A DNA stretch of 27,750 nt from Streptomyces griseus (GCA_943323705.2 CALPIT020000007.1:1-27750); one strand, 5' to 3'; positions 7,513 through 14,961 are shown, counted from the first letter of the stretch. The notes: generated by a model not told the origin, from the letters alone. A program made the numbers and translations.

Positions 7513-8037
7513 ATGGCTATAGCTGCTCCTTTCAACCTGAAAAAATGGATTGATGAACACAGAGATTTATTGAAACCTCCTGTTGGAAACCACTGTATTT
7601 ATAAAGATGCCGAAAATTTTATTGTGATGGTTGTAGGTGGGCCAAATTCCCGTAAAGACTACCACTACAATGAAAGCGAAGAATTGTATTATCAAGTGGA
7701 AGGAGATATTGTTGTGAAAATTATTGATAACGGTGTGCCTAGAGATATTCATATCAATGAAGGAGACATGTTTCTGCTTCCTCCAAAAACACCACATTCT
7801 CCTCAAAGAGGGCCTAATACAGTTGGATTGGTTATTGAAAAAGTAAGAGAAACGGAAGACGATGGCTTCTTATGGTATTGCGAAAACTGTGGTGAAAAAT
7901 TATACGAAGAATATTTACATGTTTCTGATATTGTAAAACAATTACCTCCTGTTATGGATGGGTTTTATTCAGATGAACATAAACGTACTTGTAGTAAATG
8001 CGGATCAGTGATGGCGCCGCCGGTGAGGAAAGGTTAA
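7513..8037 (+). CDS. nbaC: 3-hydroxyanthranilate 3,4-dioxygenase
   Basis: This Fe(II) cupin dioxygenase opens the ring of 3-hydroxyanthranilate to give ACMS. At 174 residues it matches the bacterial single-cupin form. The metal ligands His51, Glu57 and His95 and the substrate-binding Arg47, Arg99 and Glu110 are all present at the spacing known for characterised bacterial enzymes. A C-terminal rubredoxin-like metal site is formed by Cys123/Cys126 (CENC) and Cys160/Cys163 (CSKC). The ATG at 7513 follows the divergent control region by 18 nt from a TACCTTTC box. It is followed by the ACMS decarboxylase gene after a 142-bp repeat region. ACMS can cyclise spontaneously to quinolinate, and the adjacent decarboxylase directs it into breakdown. 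Confidence 0.97.
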   Translation: MAIAAPFNLKKWIDEHRDLLKPPVGNHCIYKDAENFIVMVVGGPNSRKDYHYNESEELYYQVEGDIVVKIIDNGVPRDIHINEGDMFLLPPKTPHSPQRGPNTVGLVIEKVRETEDDGFLWYCENCGEKLYEEYLHVSDIVKQLPPVMDGFYSDEHKRTCSKCGSVMAPPVRKG

Positions 8038-8040
8038 TAA

Positions 8041-8168
8041 GTTTGGTGTTTGGCGTTTGGCGTTGTTTTGTTAAGTATTTAATTCCAAACGCCAAACAAG
8101 TTCAACAACAAACACCAAACGCCAACGCCAAACAAGCGAAGCGCAACACCAAACACCAAACGCCAAAC
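8041..8168. repeat. GTTTGGCGTTTGG inverted and iterated repeats
   Basis: The gap between the dioxygenase and decarboxylase genes is almost entirely permutations of GTTTGGCG/GTTTGGTG and their complements. GTTTGGCGTTTGG at 8048-8060 pairs perfectly with CCAAACGCCAAAC at 8085-8097 (13 bp, 24-nt loop). Further complementary copies run through 8103-8168. Related phrases occur at 11390-11409 and 21369-21400. Confidence 0.75.
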
Positions 8169-8179
8169 ATAGTATTTCC

Positions 8180-9175
8180 ATGAAAATCGACATCCACACA
8201 CACATCATGCCTTCCTCAATGCCCAACTGGGTGAAGAAATTCGGTTATGGTGATTTCATACATCTCGAACATCGCAATTGCAAGGCCTGTATGATGAAAG
8301 GAGATAAGTTGTTCAGAGAAGTGGAAGATAATTGCTTCGATGCCAAATTGCGTTTGAAGGAAATGAAAGACACTAACGTTGATGTACAAGTGCTGTCTAC
8401 GATTCCTGTACTTTTCAACTATTGGGCAAAGCCTGAAGATGGACTAGAAACATCAAGATTTTTCAATGATCATATTGCAGATACAGTAGCAAAGAAACCA
8501 AAAAGTTTTATTGGCATTGGTACGATTCCTTTACAAGATATAGACTTGGCAATTAAAGAAATGGAACGTTGTGTCAATGAATTGAAAATGCCTGGTTTGG
8601 AAATCGGTAGCAACATCAACGGAAAAAACTTAGGCGACGAAATGTTTTTTCCTTTCTACAAAAGAGCTGAAGAGTTGGGTTGTGCATTATTCGTTCATCC
8701 ATGGGAAATGATGGGAGAGCAGCAGATGCAAAAATATTGGCTTCCTTGGCTTGTAGGCATGCCTGCTGAAACTTCACGCGCTATCTGTTCATTGATATTC
8801 TCTGGCGTTTTTGAAAAATTCCCAAAACTAAGAGTGGCATTTGCTCATGGCGGTGGATCTTTTCCTTTAACCATCGGCAGAATTGAACATGGATTCAATG
8901 TTCGTCCTGATTTAGTAGCCATCGACAATCCCATCAATCCCCGAAATTATATAGGCAAATTCTGGATCGATAGTTTGGTGCACGATGAAAAAGCAATGAA
9001 ATTTATTATAGATGTGATGGGAGAAGATTTTATCTGTCTCGGCAGCGACTATCCGTTTCCGCTAGGAGAACATCATCCAGGGCAACTTCTTGAGAACATG
9101 AAAATGAAAAAAGAAGTCAGAGAAAAAATGTTGTTTAAAAATGCATTGGATTGGTTGGATTTGGAGCCAGAGTAG
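8180..9175 (+). CDS. nbaD: 2-amino-3-carboxymuconate-6-semialdehyde decarboxylase
   Basis: This amidohydrolase-fold, zinc-dependent decarboxylase converts ACMS to 2-aminomuconate 6-semialdehyde. It has 331 residues, the usual length. The zinc ligands are His6 and His8 (MKIDIHTH), His173 (FVHPWEMMG) and Asp290 (LGSDYPFPLGEH), with catalytic His223 in AFAHGGGSFP. Arg46 in LFREVEDNCFD fits the known substrate-binding arginine. The start ATG at 8180 leads straight into the first metal-binding strand. It is the second gene of the plus-strand arm; its product is the substrate of the dehydrogenase encoded on the opposite arm. The downstream region holds facing repeat arrays and then the convergent mrp gene. 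Confidence 0.97.
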   Translation: MKIDIHTHIMPSSMPNWVKKFGYGDFIHLEHRNCKACMMKGDKLFREVEDNCFDAKLRLKEMKDTNVDVQVLSTIPVLFNYWAKPEDGLETSRFFNDHIADTVAKKPKSFIGIGTIPLQDIDLAIKEMERCVNELKMPGLEIGSNINGKNLGDEMFFPFYKRAEELGCALFVHPWEMMGEQQMQKYWLPWLVGMPAETSRAICSLIFSGVFEKFPKLRVAFAHGGGSFPLTIGRIEHGFNVRPDLVAIDNPINPRNYIGKFWIDSLVHDEKAMKFIIDVMGEDFICLGSDYPFPLGEHHPGQLLENMKMKKEVREKMLFKNALDWLDLEPE

Positions 9176-9201
9176 GAGATGTTGTTTTAAGGGTTTAAAA
9201 G

Positions 9202-9265
9202 TTTAATGGTTTAATGGTTTAATGGTTTAATGGTTTAATGGTTTAATGGTTTAATGGTTTAATGG
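9202..9265. repeat. Eight tandem copies of TTTAATGG
   Basis: Eight uninterrupted, identical 8-bp units begin at 9202, preceded by GGGTTTAAAAG and followed by TTGG. Read as GGTTTAAT, the unit is the reverse complement of ATTAAACC, which is part of every unit of the 26-bp array at 9302-9483, so the two arrays face each other. A perfect microsatellite of this kind is prone to length variation. Confidence 0.95.
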
Positions 9266-9301
9266 TTGGTAGAAAGTACAACCAACTAAGATACTAAAAT
9301 C

Positions 9302-9483
9302 TTAAACTAGCTTAGCGAATTAAACCCTTAAACCAGCGCAGCGAATTAAACCGTTAAACCAGCGCAGCGAATTAAACCCTTAAACCAGCGCAGCGAATTA
9401 AACCCTTAAACCAGCGCAGCGAATTAAACCCTTAAACCAGCGCAGCGAATTAAACCGTTAAACCAGCGCAGCGATTTAAACCC
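9302..9483. repeat. Seven tandem copies of a 26-bp repeat
   Basis: The units start at 9302, 9328, 9354, 9380, 9406, 9432 and 9458. Each reads TTAAACC, AGCGCAGCG, AATTAAACC plus a final C or G. The first has a diverged core (AGCTTAGCG), the last has GATT for GAATT, and the rest differ only at the last base. There are no spacers, so it is not a CRISPR array. The last unit covers the mrp stop codon and part of its final two codons. A lone related copy follows pyrF at 1442-1475. Together with the array at 9202-9265 it fills the 300-bp gap, which contains no gene. Confidence 0.95.
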
Positions 9484-10552
9484 CCGAAGGGATTCCCGCA
9501 TTCTTAACCGCAATCCCCCTAACCGCATTTCCAGCAAATTCAAAAAATGCTTTTTTAGAAATCTCATCATCACTTGCCATAATGGGAATGCCCAAATCAC
9601 CACCTTCGCGAATGCTTTGTACCAATGGAATTTGTCCTAGAAATGGGATGTCAAATTCTTCAGCCAGATTTTTACCGCCGTTTTTACCGAAAATGTAATA
9701 TTTATTATCAGGCAATTCTGCTGGCGTGAAATAACTCATGTTTTCAACCATGCCAATTACAGGGACTTTCAATTGAGCCTGTCCAAACATAGCGATACCT
9801 TTTTTGGCATCAGCCAATGCTACTAATTGAGGAGTGGTGACTACGATGACACCTGTTACGGGTACAGTTTGAATCATAGTTAGATGTATATCTCCTGTGC
9901 CAGGCGGCATGTCTATAATCAAATAATCCAATTCGCCCCAATCCACGTCTGTTACAAACTGACGGATGGCGCTGCTCACCATTGGGCCTCTCCAAACTAC
10001 CGCTTGTTTTTCATCAATCAACAAGCCTATGCTCATTACTTTGATGCCGAATTTTTCAATCGGAACAATCAATCCTTTGCCACCATTTTCTTTCATTAAA
10101 GGTCTTTCGCCTCTAATGCCAAACATGATATGTTGACTCGGCCCGTAAATATCGGCGTCCATCAAACCAACCTTAGCACCGCTTTCAGCTATGGCCAAAG
10201 CCAAATTAGCAGAAACCGTACTTTTTCCCACACCACCTTTTCCACTCACAACAGCAATGATATTTTTCACGCCACCTAAAATAGTTTTAGGATCCATTCT
10301 GTTGGTGCTGGTATTGCTGGTGAAATTTACTGTTACATTAGCTTCCTTATTGACCAGCAATTTAATTGCATTGATGCAAGCATTCATAATCATATCCTTC
10401 ATCGGACAAGCAGGAGTAGTTAATACCACAGTAAAAGAAACGTCATTTCCATTGATGGCTACATCTTTTACCATATTCAATGTTACAAGGTCTTTGCCTA
10501 AATCAGGTTCCTGAACATTGCTGAGCGCCTGCATGATTGCTTCGTTGGTCAT
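9476..10552 (-). CDS. mrp: Mrp/NBP35-type P-loop ATPase, Fe-S cluster carrier
   Basis: This 358-residue protein has an N-terminal MIP18/DUF59 domain (about 1-80, with TTPACPMKD at 45-53) fused to a ParA/Mrp P-loop domain. The deviant Walker A GKGGVGKST is at 104-112, MDADIYGPSQH follows at 131-141, and the Walker B region is LIIDMPPGTGD (211-221). Family members help assemble or deliver Fe-S clusters in the cytoplasm. The CxxC motif that bridges a cluster in ApbC/Ind1 proteins is absent: the segment after VENMSYF reads TPAELPDNKYYIFG. I believe this form is common in Bacteroidota. The 3' end runs into the 26-bp repeat array, and the gene is convergent with the ACMS decarboxylase gene. Confidence 0.93.
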   Translation of the reverse strand: MTNEAIMQALSNVQEPDLGKDLVTLNMVKDVAINGNDVSFTVVLTTPACPMKDMIMNACINAIKLLVNKEANVTVNFTSNTSTNRMDPKTILGGVKNIIAVVSGKGGVGKSTVSANLALAIAESGAKVGLMDADIYGPSQHIMFGIRGERPLMKENGGKGLIVPIEKFGIKVMSIGLLIDEKQAVVWRGPMVSSAIRQFVTDVDWGELDYLIIDMPPGTGDIHLTMIQTVPVTGVIVVTTPQLVALADAKKGIAMFGQAQLKVPVIGMVENMSYFTPAELPDNKYYIFGKNGGKNLAEEFDIPFLGQIPLVQSIREGGDLGIPIMASDDEISKKAFFEFAGNAVRGIAVKNAGIPSGV

Positions 10553-10586
10553 CGCGGATTTTTTTGTTAAAAAGTTAATTGAGTCG

Positions 10587-10594
10587 CAAAAATA
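10587..10594 (-). promoter_or_regulatory. Candidate -7 box of mrp
   Basis: TATTTTTG on the minus strand matches TAnnTTTG exactly and lies 34 nt before the mrp start. No clear -33 element was found at the standard spacing. Confidence 0.45.
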
Positions 10595-10647
10595 ACCAAT
10601 GAACCACTTATTTTGTTTATCAATTACAGAAAATAACTGCTAGTTGG

Positions 10648-10655
10648 TATCTTTG
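10648..10655 (+). promoter_or_regulatory. Candidate -7 box of the secreted protein gene at 10692
   Basis: TATCTTTG matches the TAnnTTTG consensus exactly, 36 nt before the chosen ATG. TTA 21 nt upstream (10624-10626) could serve as a one-mismatch -33 element. Confidence 0.5.
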
Positions 10656-10691
10656 GAAATATAATTTCTATAAATAGCAATCATTTTGTTG

Positions 10692-11333
10692 ATGAAAAAA
10701 TTTATCAGGTTTATTATTATTGTCGGATTTCTCTTCCCATTTACTGTAAAAGCTCAGTTTGAAACATTTAAAGATTCTGTTGTACAGATGTTTGGTGTGG
10801 TCATGTCGGCAGATAGTTTGAGAGGATTGCCTGCTGTGAGTATCATGGTTAAAGGGCAGAACAGAGGAACCATTTCTAATGATGAAGGCGTTTTTAGTAT
10901 TGTGGTTTTAAAAGGAGATAAAGTTGAATTTACAAGTATTGGATTTAAGGCTAGACTTGTGGAAATTCCCCTTGATTTAAAAGGGAATCAATTTAGTATG
11001 ATTCAATTAATGGTAACAGATACTGTTTATTTACCTGCAACTATTATCAAGCAACGACCTTCCCGAGAGCAATTTGAAAGAGATTTTGTAAACACAAAAA
11101 TCCCTAATGATGAAATTGAAATTGCAAGAAACAACAACAGTTATGCTAAACGACGATTGCTGATGTCTACATTGCCATCTGATGGAAAAGAAGCCTCAGC
11201 TCAATACATGCAACAACAATCCAGAAAATTATATTATTCAGGACAAATAGCACCACAAAATATTTTTAATCCTTTCGCTTGGAATGAATTTATTAAAGCA
11301 TGGAAGAGAGGGGATTATAAGAAGAAGAGTTAA
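10692..11333 (+). CDS. Secreted protein with carboxypeptidase-regulatory-like domain
   Basis: The ATG at 10692 was chosen over two preceding in-frame TTG codons (10686, 10689), because it gives a clean signal peptide MKKFIRFIIIVGFLFPFTVKA, with cleavage probably before Gln22. The product has 213 residues. Residues about 33-112 resemble the carboxypeptidase D regulatory-like beta-sandwich typical of Bacteroidota (FGVVMSADSLRGLPAVSIMV, then NRGTISNDEGVFSIVV and VEFTSIGFKARLV). The remainder (about 120-213) is charged, without a recognised domain. It lacks a TonB plug or barrel, so it is not a receptor by itself. The function is unknown; the location is probably periplasm or outer membrane. It is divergent from mrp. 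Confidence 0.8.
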   Translation: MKKFIRFIIIVGFLFPFTVKAQFETFKDSVVQMFGVVMSADSLRGLPAVSIMVKGQNRGTISNDEGVFSIVVLKGDKVEFTSIGFKARLVEIPLDLKGNQFSMIQLMVTDTVYLPATIIKQRPSREQFERDFVNTKIPNDEIEIARNNNSYAKRRLLMSTLPSDGKEASAQYMQQQSRKLYYSGQIAPQNIFNPFAWNEFIKAWKRGDYKKKS

Positions 11334-11337
11334 AGCC

Positions 11338-11374
11338 AATTTGATAATTTGATGATGAAATAATTTGATAATTT
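11338..11374. repeat. Direct repeat of AATTTGATAATTT
   Basis: Two identical 13-bp copies at 11338-11350 and 11362-11374, just after the stop of the preceding gene. They are followed at 11390-11409 by another copy of the CAAACACC/CAAACGCC phrase. No function is evident. Confidence 0.6.
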
Positions 11375-11410
11375 CAAACGAACAACAACAAACACCAAAC
11401 GCCAAACAAG

Positions 11411-11440
11411 TTCCCCCTTTGGGGGAATTAAAGGGGGCTA
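11411..11440. repeat. C/G-rich 30-bp element upstream of aroK
   Basis: The element starts TTCCCCCTTTGGGGG and ends AAAGGGGGCTA. CCCCCTTT (11413-11420) can pair with AAAGGGGG (11430-11437) over a 9-nt loop. The same 30 bp recurs without change at 14932-14961. In both places it ends exactly 13 nt before an ATG. Confidence 0.85.
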
Positions 11441-11453
11441 CAAACATTTATCT

Positions 11454-11960
11454 ATGCGCATATTCCTAAACGGCTTCATGGGTTCCGGGAAATCTTATTG
11501 GGGAAAGCTATGGGCTTCCGAAACTGGGATGAGTTATTTTGATTTGGATGACATCATTGAAAATCAGGAAGGCATGTCTGTAGAAGCCATTTTTGAGAAA
11601 AAAGGTGAAAATTATTTCAGAGAAAAAGAATCAGCTTTGCTTCGCACGATGGATGCTCACAAAGACTGCATCATTTCTTGTGGCGGCGGAACTCCTTGTT
11701 ATGATGGCAACATGCAATGGATGAATGAAAACGGAATTACCGTTTATTTGCAGGCTAATCCGGTAAAACTAATTGAAAATATTTTGTTGGAAATCGACAA
11801 AAGGCCTTTGCTTAAAAAAATAAATAAAGGAGAAATGCTCTTTTTTGTAGAACAGAAATTAAAAGAAAGAGACCCCTTCTATACTCAAGCGCAAATCATA
11901 ATGTTGGTGAAGGAACTCAATCAAACAAGCATTCACGATATCATTCAAAAATTCAAATAA
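11454..11960 (+). CDS. aroK: Shikimate kinase
   Basis: This 168-residue kinase phosphorylates shikimate with ATP, the fifth step of the chorismate pathway, in the cytoplasm. The P-loop GFMGSGKS is at 7-14, shikimate-binding Asp32/Asp33 lie in FDLDD, Arg56 in YFREKE, the GGG loop at 77-79 (CGGGTPCY), the lid arginine Arg117 in DKRPLL, and a further arginine Arg139 in ERDPFY. The length is typical of AroK. It is followed 13 bp later by the DUF423 gene on the same strand, so the two are probably co-transcribed. The start codon lies 13 nt after the 30-bp C/G-rich element. Confidence 0.95.
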   Translation: MRIFLNGFMGSGKSYWGKLWASETGMSYFDLDDIIENQEGMSVEAIFEKKGENYFREKESALLRTMDAHKDCIISCGGGTPCYDGNMQWMNENGITVYLQANPVKLIENILLEIDKRPLLKKINKGEMLFFVEQKLKERDPFYTQAQIIMLVKELNQTSIHDIIQKFK

Positions 11961-11973
11961 ACCTGATTTCAAA

Positions 11974-12360
11974 ATGCATAAAGGTTTTCTCAAAACAGCT
12001 TTTTTATTTGCTGCAACAGCTGTTATGTTGGGTGCTTTCGGTGCCCATGGTTTGAAAAAAATAATCAGTGAATCTGCATTACAAATTTTCGAAACAGGTG
12101 TGAGGTATCAAATGTATCATGCTTTTGGGCTGATGATAGCGGCTATTATTTACAATACTTCAATTCAAAAAAGAGTTGTATGGGCTGCTAGGTTGTTTGT
12201 AACAGGCATGATCATTTTCAGTGGTTCCTTATATTTTTTGGCATTGACAGAAGATAAGTTTCGTTTTGTAGGAGCCATAACTCCAATTGGAGGAACTTGT
12301 TTTATAATTGGCTGGATTCTTCTTTTCGCCGCCGCTTCTGATAAAAAAATATCTTTATAA
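11974..12360 (+). CDS. DUF423 family membrane protein
   Basis: This 128-residue integral membrane protein has four predicted hydrophobic segments, at about 7-25, 47-60, 69-90 and 98-120. The N-terminal VMLGAFGAHGLKK (17-29) and RYQMYHAFGLMIAA (44-57) are the family signatures seen in YgdD-like proteins. The biochemical role of the family is unknown. It follows aroK by 13 bp and precedes ftsK by 51 bp on the same strand. Confidence 0.88.
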   Translation: MHKGFLKTAFLFAATAVMLGAFGAHGLKKIISESALQIFETGVRYQMYHAFGLMIAAIIYNTSIQKRVVWAARLFVTGMIIFSGSLYFLALTEDKFRFVGAITPIGGTCFIIGWILLFAAASDKKISL

Positions 12361-12397
12361 ATTCTTTATTCACTCCCTATTGCAATTGGGTAATTAA

Positions 12398-12405
12398 TAT
12401 CTTTG
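12398..12405 (+). promoter_or_regulatory. Candidate -7 box of ftsK, near-leaderless
   Basis: TATCTTTG matches TAnnTTTG exactly and ends six bases before the ATG at 12412. If used, the transcript would begin about 0-4 nt before the start codon. The TTG at 12403, an alternative in-frame start, lies within this box and is therefore unlikely to be the start codon. No good -33 element was found. Confidence 0.5.
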
Positions 12406-12411
12406 CAAACA

Positions 12412-14877
12412 ATGGCAAAAAAAGGAAAATCTAAATCCGCCTCCGGCGAAGACCTCAAAGAAGAAAAAATCGAAAGGGTAAGTTTGAAACAACTGATTCA
12501 AGACGAACGTACCCATAAAATAACAGGAAGTATTTTATTACTTTTTGGATTGCTGCTTTTCGTGGCGTTCACTTCTTATTTGTTTACATGGGATGAAGAC
12601 CAAAGTAAGGTTATTTCTGAGGGTAGCAAATTATTCTGGGGAACCGAAACTGAGGTCAATAATATGATGGGTACTTTTGGAGCCTACATCTCACATTTCT
12701 TTATTTACAAAGGTTTTGGTATTGCCTCCTATTTGTTTTGCTCTTTCTTTTTTGTGATGGGTGTAAATATGTTTTTCAGCAAGAAAGTTTTTTCTATTTT
12801 CAGAAATCTTAAATATCTCATCGTCGGTTTGCCATTAATCAGTGTTACCGCTGCTGCAATATTTGGTAATAATTCTTTCCCTTGGGGTGGTGCTGTTGGT
12901 GATATGTGCAAAGACTGGATGAACATGACCATCGGCAAAGGAGGAACTTTCGGTGTGATTGCTATTTCATTTTTGGGTTATGTCATCTGGAGGTTTAATC
13001 CTGCTTTTGATAAATTATTTTCAAAAGAAAAAGATGTGGCATTTGACCAAACAGAAACAGAAACAGAAACTGATACTGCCGAAGACATTGATAATAAAAA
13101 GACTAAGCCCTTAACTAAGAAAGAAAAGAAAGAAGAAGAGGCTAAGTTGTTTGTTCAAGAGCAACAAGAAGAAGATGACGAAACTGAAGAACAACAACAG
13201 GAAGAACCGGAATTGATTGAAGAGAAAAAAGAGTTGCCAGTTACAGTGATTCCTGAGGTCAAGACCAAACAACCGGTAACAGACAATTCTGGTCTAGAAT
13301 TGGAAATCAAAACCGCAGAAAACAAATCTGAAGAAACTGAAGAAAAAACAACTGAAAACAATCCGCCCAAACCGATTTGGGATCCCATTCTTGATTTGAG
13401 AGATTATAAGTTTCCTTCTCTTGATTTACTCGAGAATCATGGTAGCGAGAAAATTGTTCAAGATCCTCAGGAATTGGAAAACAACAAGATTCAGATTATC
13501 AACACCCTGAAGAATTACGACATTGAAATTCAAAAGATTTATGCAACTGTGGGACCTACGGTAACGTTGTATGAAATCATCCCAGCAGCGGGTGTTCGTA
13601 TTTCTCGTATCAAAAATTTGGAAGATGATATTGCCTTGAGTTTATCGGCATTGGGTATACGCATCATCGCGCCAATCCCAGGCAAAGGTACAATTGGTAT
13701 AGAAGTGCCTAATGCTAAGAAGACGATTGTGAGTATGAAAACCCTATTGTCTTCTGATAAATTTACAAAGAGCAACTATGCATTGCCGATAGCTATTGGA
13801 AAAAGAATCGACAACGAAAATTTCATTGTTGACCTCGCTAATATGCCACACTTACTGATGGCGGGTGCAACCGGTCAAGGTAAATCTGTTGGTTTGAATG
13901 CAATCCTTGTTTCTTTATTGTACAGCAAGCATCCTTCACAATTGAAATTTGTTTTGGTAGATCCAAAGAAAGTGGAGCTGAGTATTTATAAAACTATTGA
14001 AAGACATTTCCTAGCGAAATTACCGGGTGAAGAAGATGCCATTATTACTGATACTAAAAAAGTGGTTCATACATTGAATGCACTGTGTATTGAGATGGAC
14101 AACCGTTATGATTTGTTGAAAGAGGCTGGTTGCAGAAACATCAGAGAATACAATGAGAAATTTGCCGAAAGAAAATTGAATCCTGAAAAAGGCCATCAGT
14201 TCTTACCATTCATCGTGCTTGTAGTGGATGAGTTTGCAGACTTGATTATGACCGCAGGTAAAGAAGTAGAAATTCCGATTACGAGGTTGGCGCAATTGGC
14301 AAGAGCGGTTGGTTTACACTTGATCATTGCTACACAACGTCCTTCTGTAAACATCATCACAGGTACTATCAAAGCGAATTTCCCGGCGCGTATAGCCTTT
14401 AAAGTAAGTAGCAAGATTGATAGTCGTACTATTTTGGATGCCGGCGGTGCGGATCAGTTGATTGGAAAAGGAGATATGCTGATTAGTTACGGCGGTGAAA
14501 TAGTTCGTTTGCAATGTGCTTTTGTAGATACGCCTGAAGTAGACAAAATTGTTGATTTTATTGGCGACCAGCGCGGCTATCCACAAGCATTCATGCTTCC
14601 AGAATATATCGATGAGAAAGATACAGACGGAAAAGATTTCGATTTGAATGATAAAGATGCTTTGTTTGAAGATGCTGCTCGTTTGATTGTAAGCAGTCAA
14701 AGTGGTAGTACTTCACTATTGCAACGCAGAATGAAATTGGGTTATAATAGAGCTGGCAGATTGATGGATCAATTAGAAGCAGCAGGTGTGGTAGGTCCAA
14801 GTCAGGGTTCTAAAGTAAGAGATGTGCTGATTAGAAGTGAAGCTGATTTGCAGGAGTTGTTGAATGGGATGGGGTAG
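12412..14877 (+). CDS. ftsK: DNA translocase FtsK
   Basis: This divisome-associated DNA pump clears chromosome termini from the closing septum. From the ATG at 12412 it has 821 residues. The N-terminal domain has about four membrane segments (about 38-57, 101-122, 135-150, 180-194). A linker (about 205-325) is rich in Glu, Gln, Lys and Thr, with runs such as ETETETDTAED. The alpha/beta motor domain includes GATGQGKSVGLN (Walker A, 485-496), LVVDEFADL (Walker B, about 603-611) and ATQRPSVNIITG. A C-terminal gamma winged helix (about 755-821, with LLQRRMKLGYNRAGRLMDQLE) would recognise KOPS-like polar sequences. The linker is short compared with the E. coli protein. It lies in a plus-strand run between DUF423 and pth. 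Confidence 0.95.
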   Translation: MAKKGKSKSASGEDLKEEKIERVSLKQLIQDERTHKITGSILLLFGLLLFVAFTSYLFTWDEDQSKVISEGSKLFWGTETEVNNMMGTFGAYISHFFIYKGFGIASYLFCSFFFVMGVNMFFSKKVFSIFRNLKYLIVGLPLISVTAAAIFGNNSFPWGGAVGDMCKDWMNMTIGKGGTFGVIAISFLGYVIWRFNPAFDKLFSKEKDVAFDQTETETETDTAEDIDNKKTKPLTKKEKKEEEAKLFVQEQQEEDDETEEQQQEEPELIEEKKELPVTVIPEVKTKQPVTDNSGLELEIKTAENKSEETEEKTTENNPPKPIWDPILDLRDYKFPSLDLLENHGSEKIVQDPQELENNKIQIINTLKNYDIEIQKIYATVGPTVTLYEIIPAAGVRISRIKNLEDDIALSLSALGIRIIAPIPGKGTIGIEVPNAKKTIVSMKTLLSSDKFTKSNYALPIAIGKRIDNENFIVDLANMPHLLMAGATGQGKSVGLNAILVSLLYSKHPSQLKFVLVDPKKVELSIYKTIERHFLAKLPGEEDAIITDTKKVVHTLNALCIEMDNRYDLLKEAGCRNIREYNEKFAERKLNPEKGHQFLPFIVLVVDEFADLIMTAGKEVEIPITRLAQLARAVGLHLIIATQRPSVNIITGTIKANFPARIAFKVSSKIDSRTILDAGGADQLIGKGDMLISYGGEIVRLQCAFVDTPEVDKIVDFIGDQRGYPQAFMLPEYIDEKDTDGKDFDLNDKDALFEDAARLIVSSQSGSTSLLQRRMKLGYNRAGRLMDQLEAAGVVGPSQGSKVRDVLIRSEADLQELLNGMG

Positions 14878-14880
14878 CGC

Positions 14881-14909
14881 CTCTCCCCAACCCTCTCCAA
14901 AGGAGAGGG
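14881..14909. repeat. CCCTCTCC hairpin repeat after ftsK
   Basis: CCCTCTCC (14891-14898) pairs with GGAGAGGG (14902-14909) over a 3-nt loop, preceded by CTCTCCCCAA. It begins four bases after the ftsK stop. There is no T-run, so it is not a classic intrinsic terminator. A related copy in the opposite orientation is at 27582-27617. Confidence 0.65.
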
Positions 14910-14931
14910 AGCTCAATAAAACACAATCATC

Positions 14932-14961
14932 TTCCCCCTTTGGGGGAATTAAAGGGGGCTA
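14932..14961. repeat. C/G-rich 30-bp element upstream of pth
   Basis: Identical over 30 bp to the element at 11411-11440, in the same orientation. CCCCCTTT (14934-14941) can pair with AAAGGGGG (14951-14958). It ends 13 nt before the pth ATG, exactly as the other copy ends before aroK. Confidence 0.85.

Noticed and set aside
7998..8183. Plus-strand 61-codon open frame between HAO and ACMSD genes
   Set aside because: It overlaps the end of the HAO gene and is otherwise translated from the CAAACGCC repeats (TPNAKQ-like periodic residues); not a real gene.
9302..9483. Possible CRISPR array
   Set aside because: The 26-bp units are directly adjacent with no spacers, and no cas gene is nearby; it is a simple tandem repeat.
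11238..11447. Minus-strand 69-codon open frame upstream of aroK
   Set aside because: It is assembled from intergenic repeats and the antisense end of the secreted protein gene.
13155..13388. Minus-strand Ser/Cys-rich 77-codon open frame
   Set aside because: It is the antisense shadow of the Glu/Gln-rich FtsK linker (GAA/CAA codons read backwards).
14314..14700. Minus-strand 128-codon open frame inside ftsK
   Set aside because: It lies wholly antisense to the conserved FtsK motor domain and shows no family features.
14891..14909. Classical intrinsic terminator after ftsK
   Set aside because: The stem is good but there is no T-run after it, and a related sequence occurs elsewhere as a dispersed repeat, so it was listed as a repeat.
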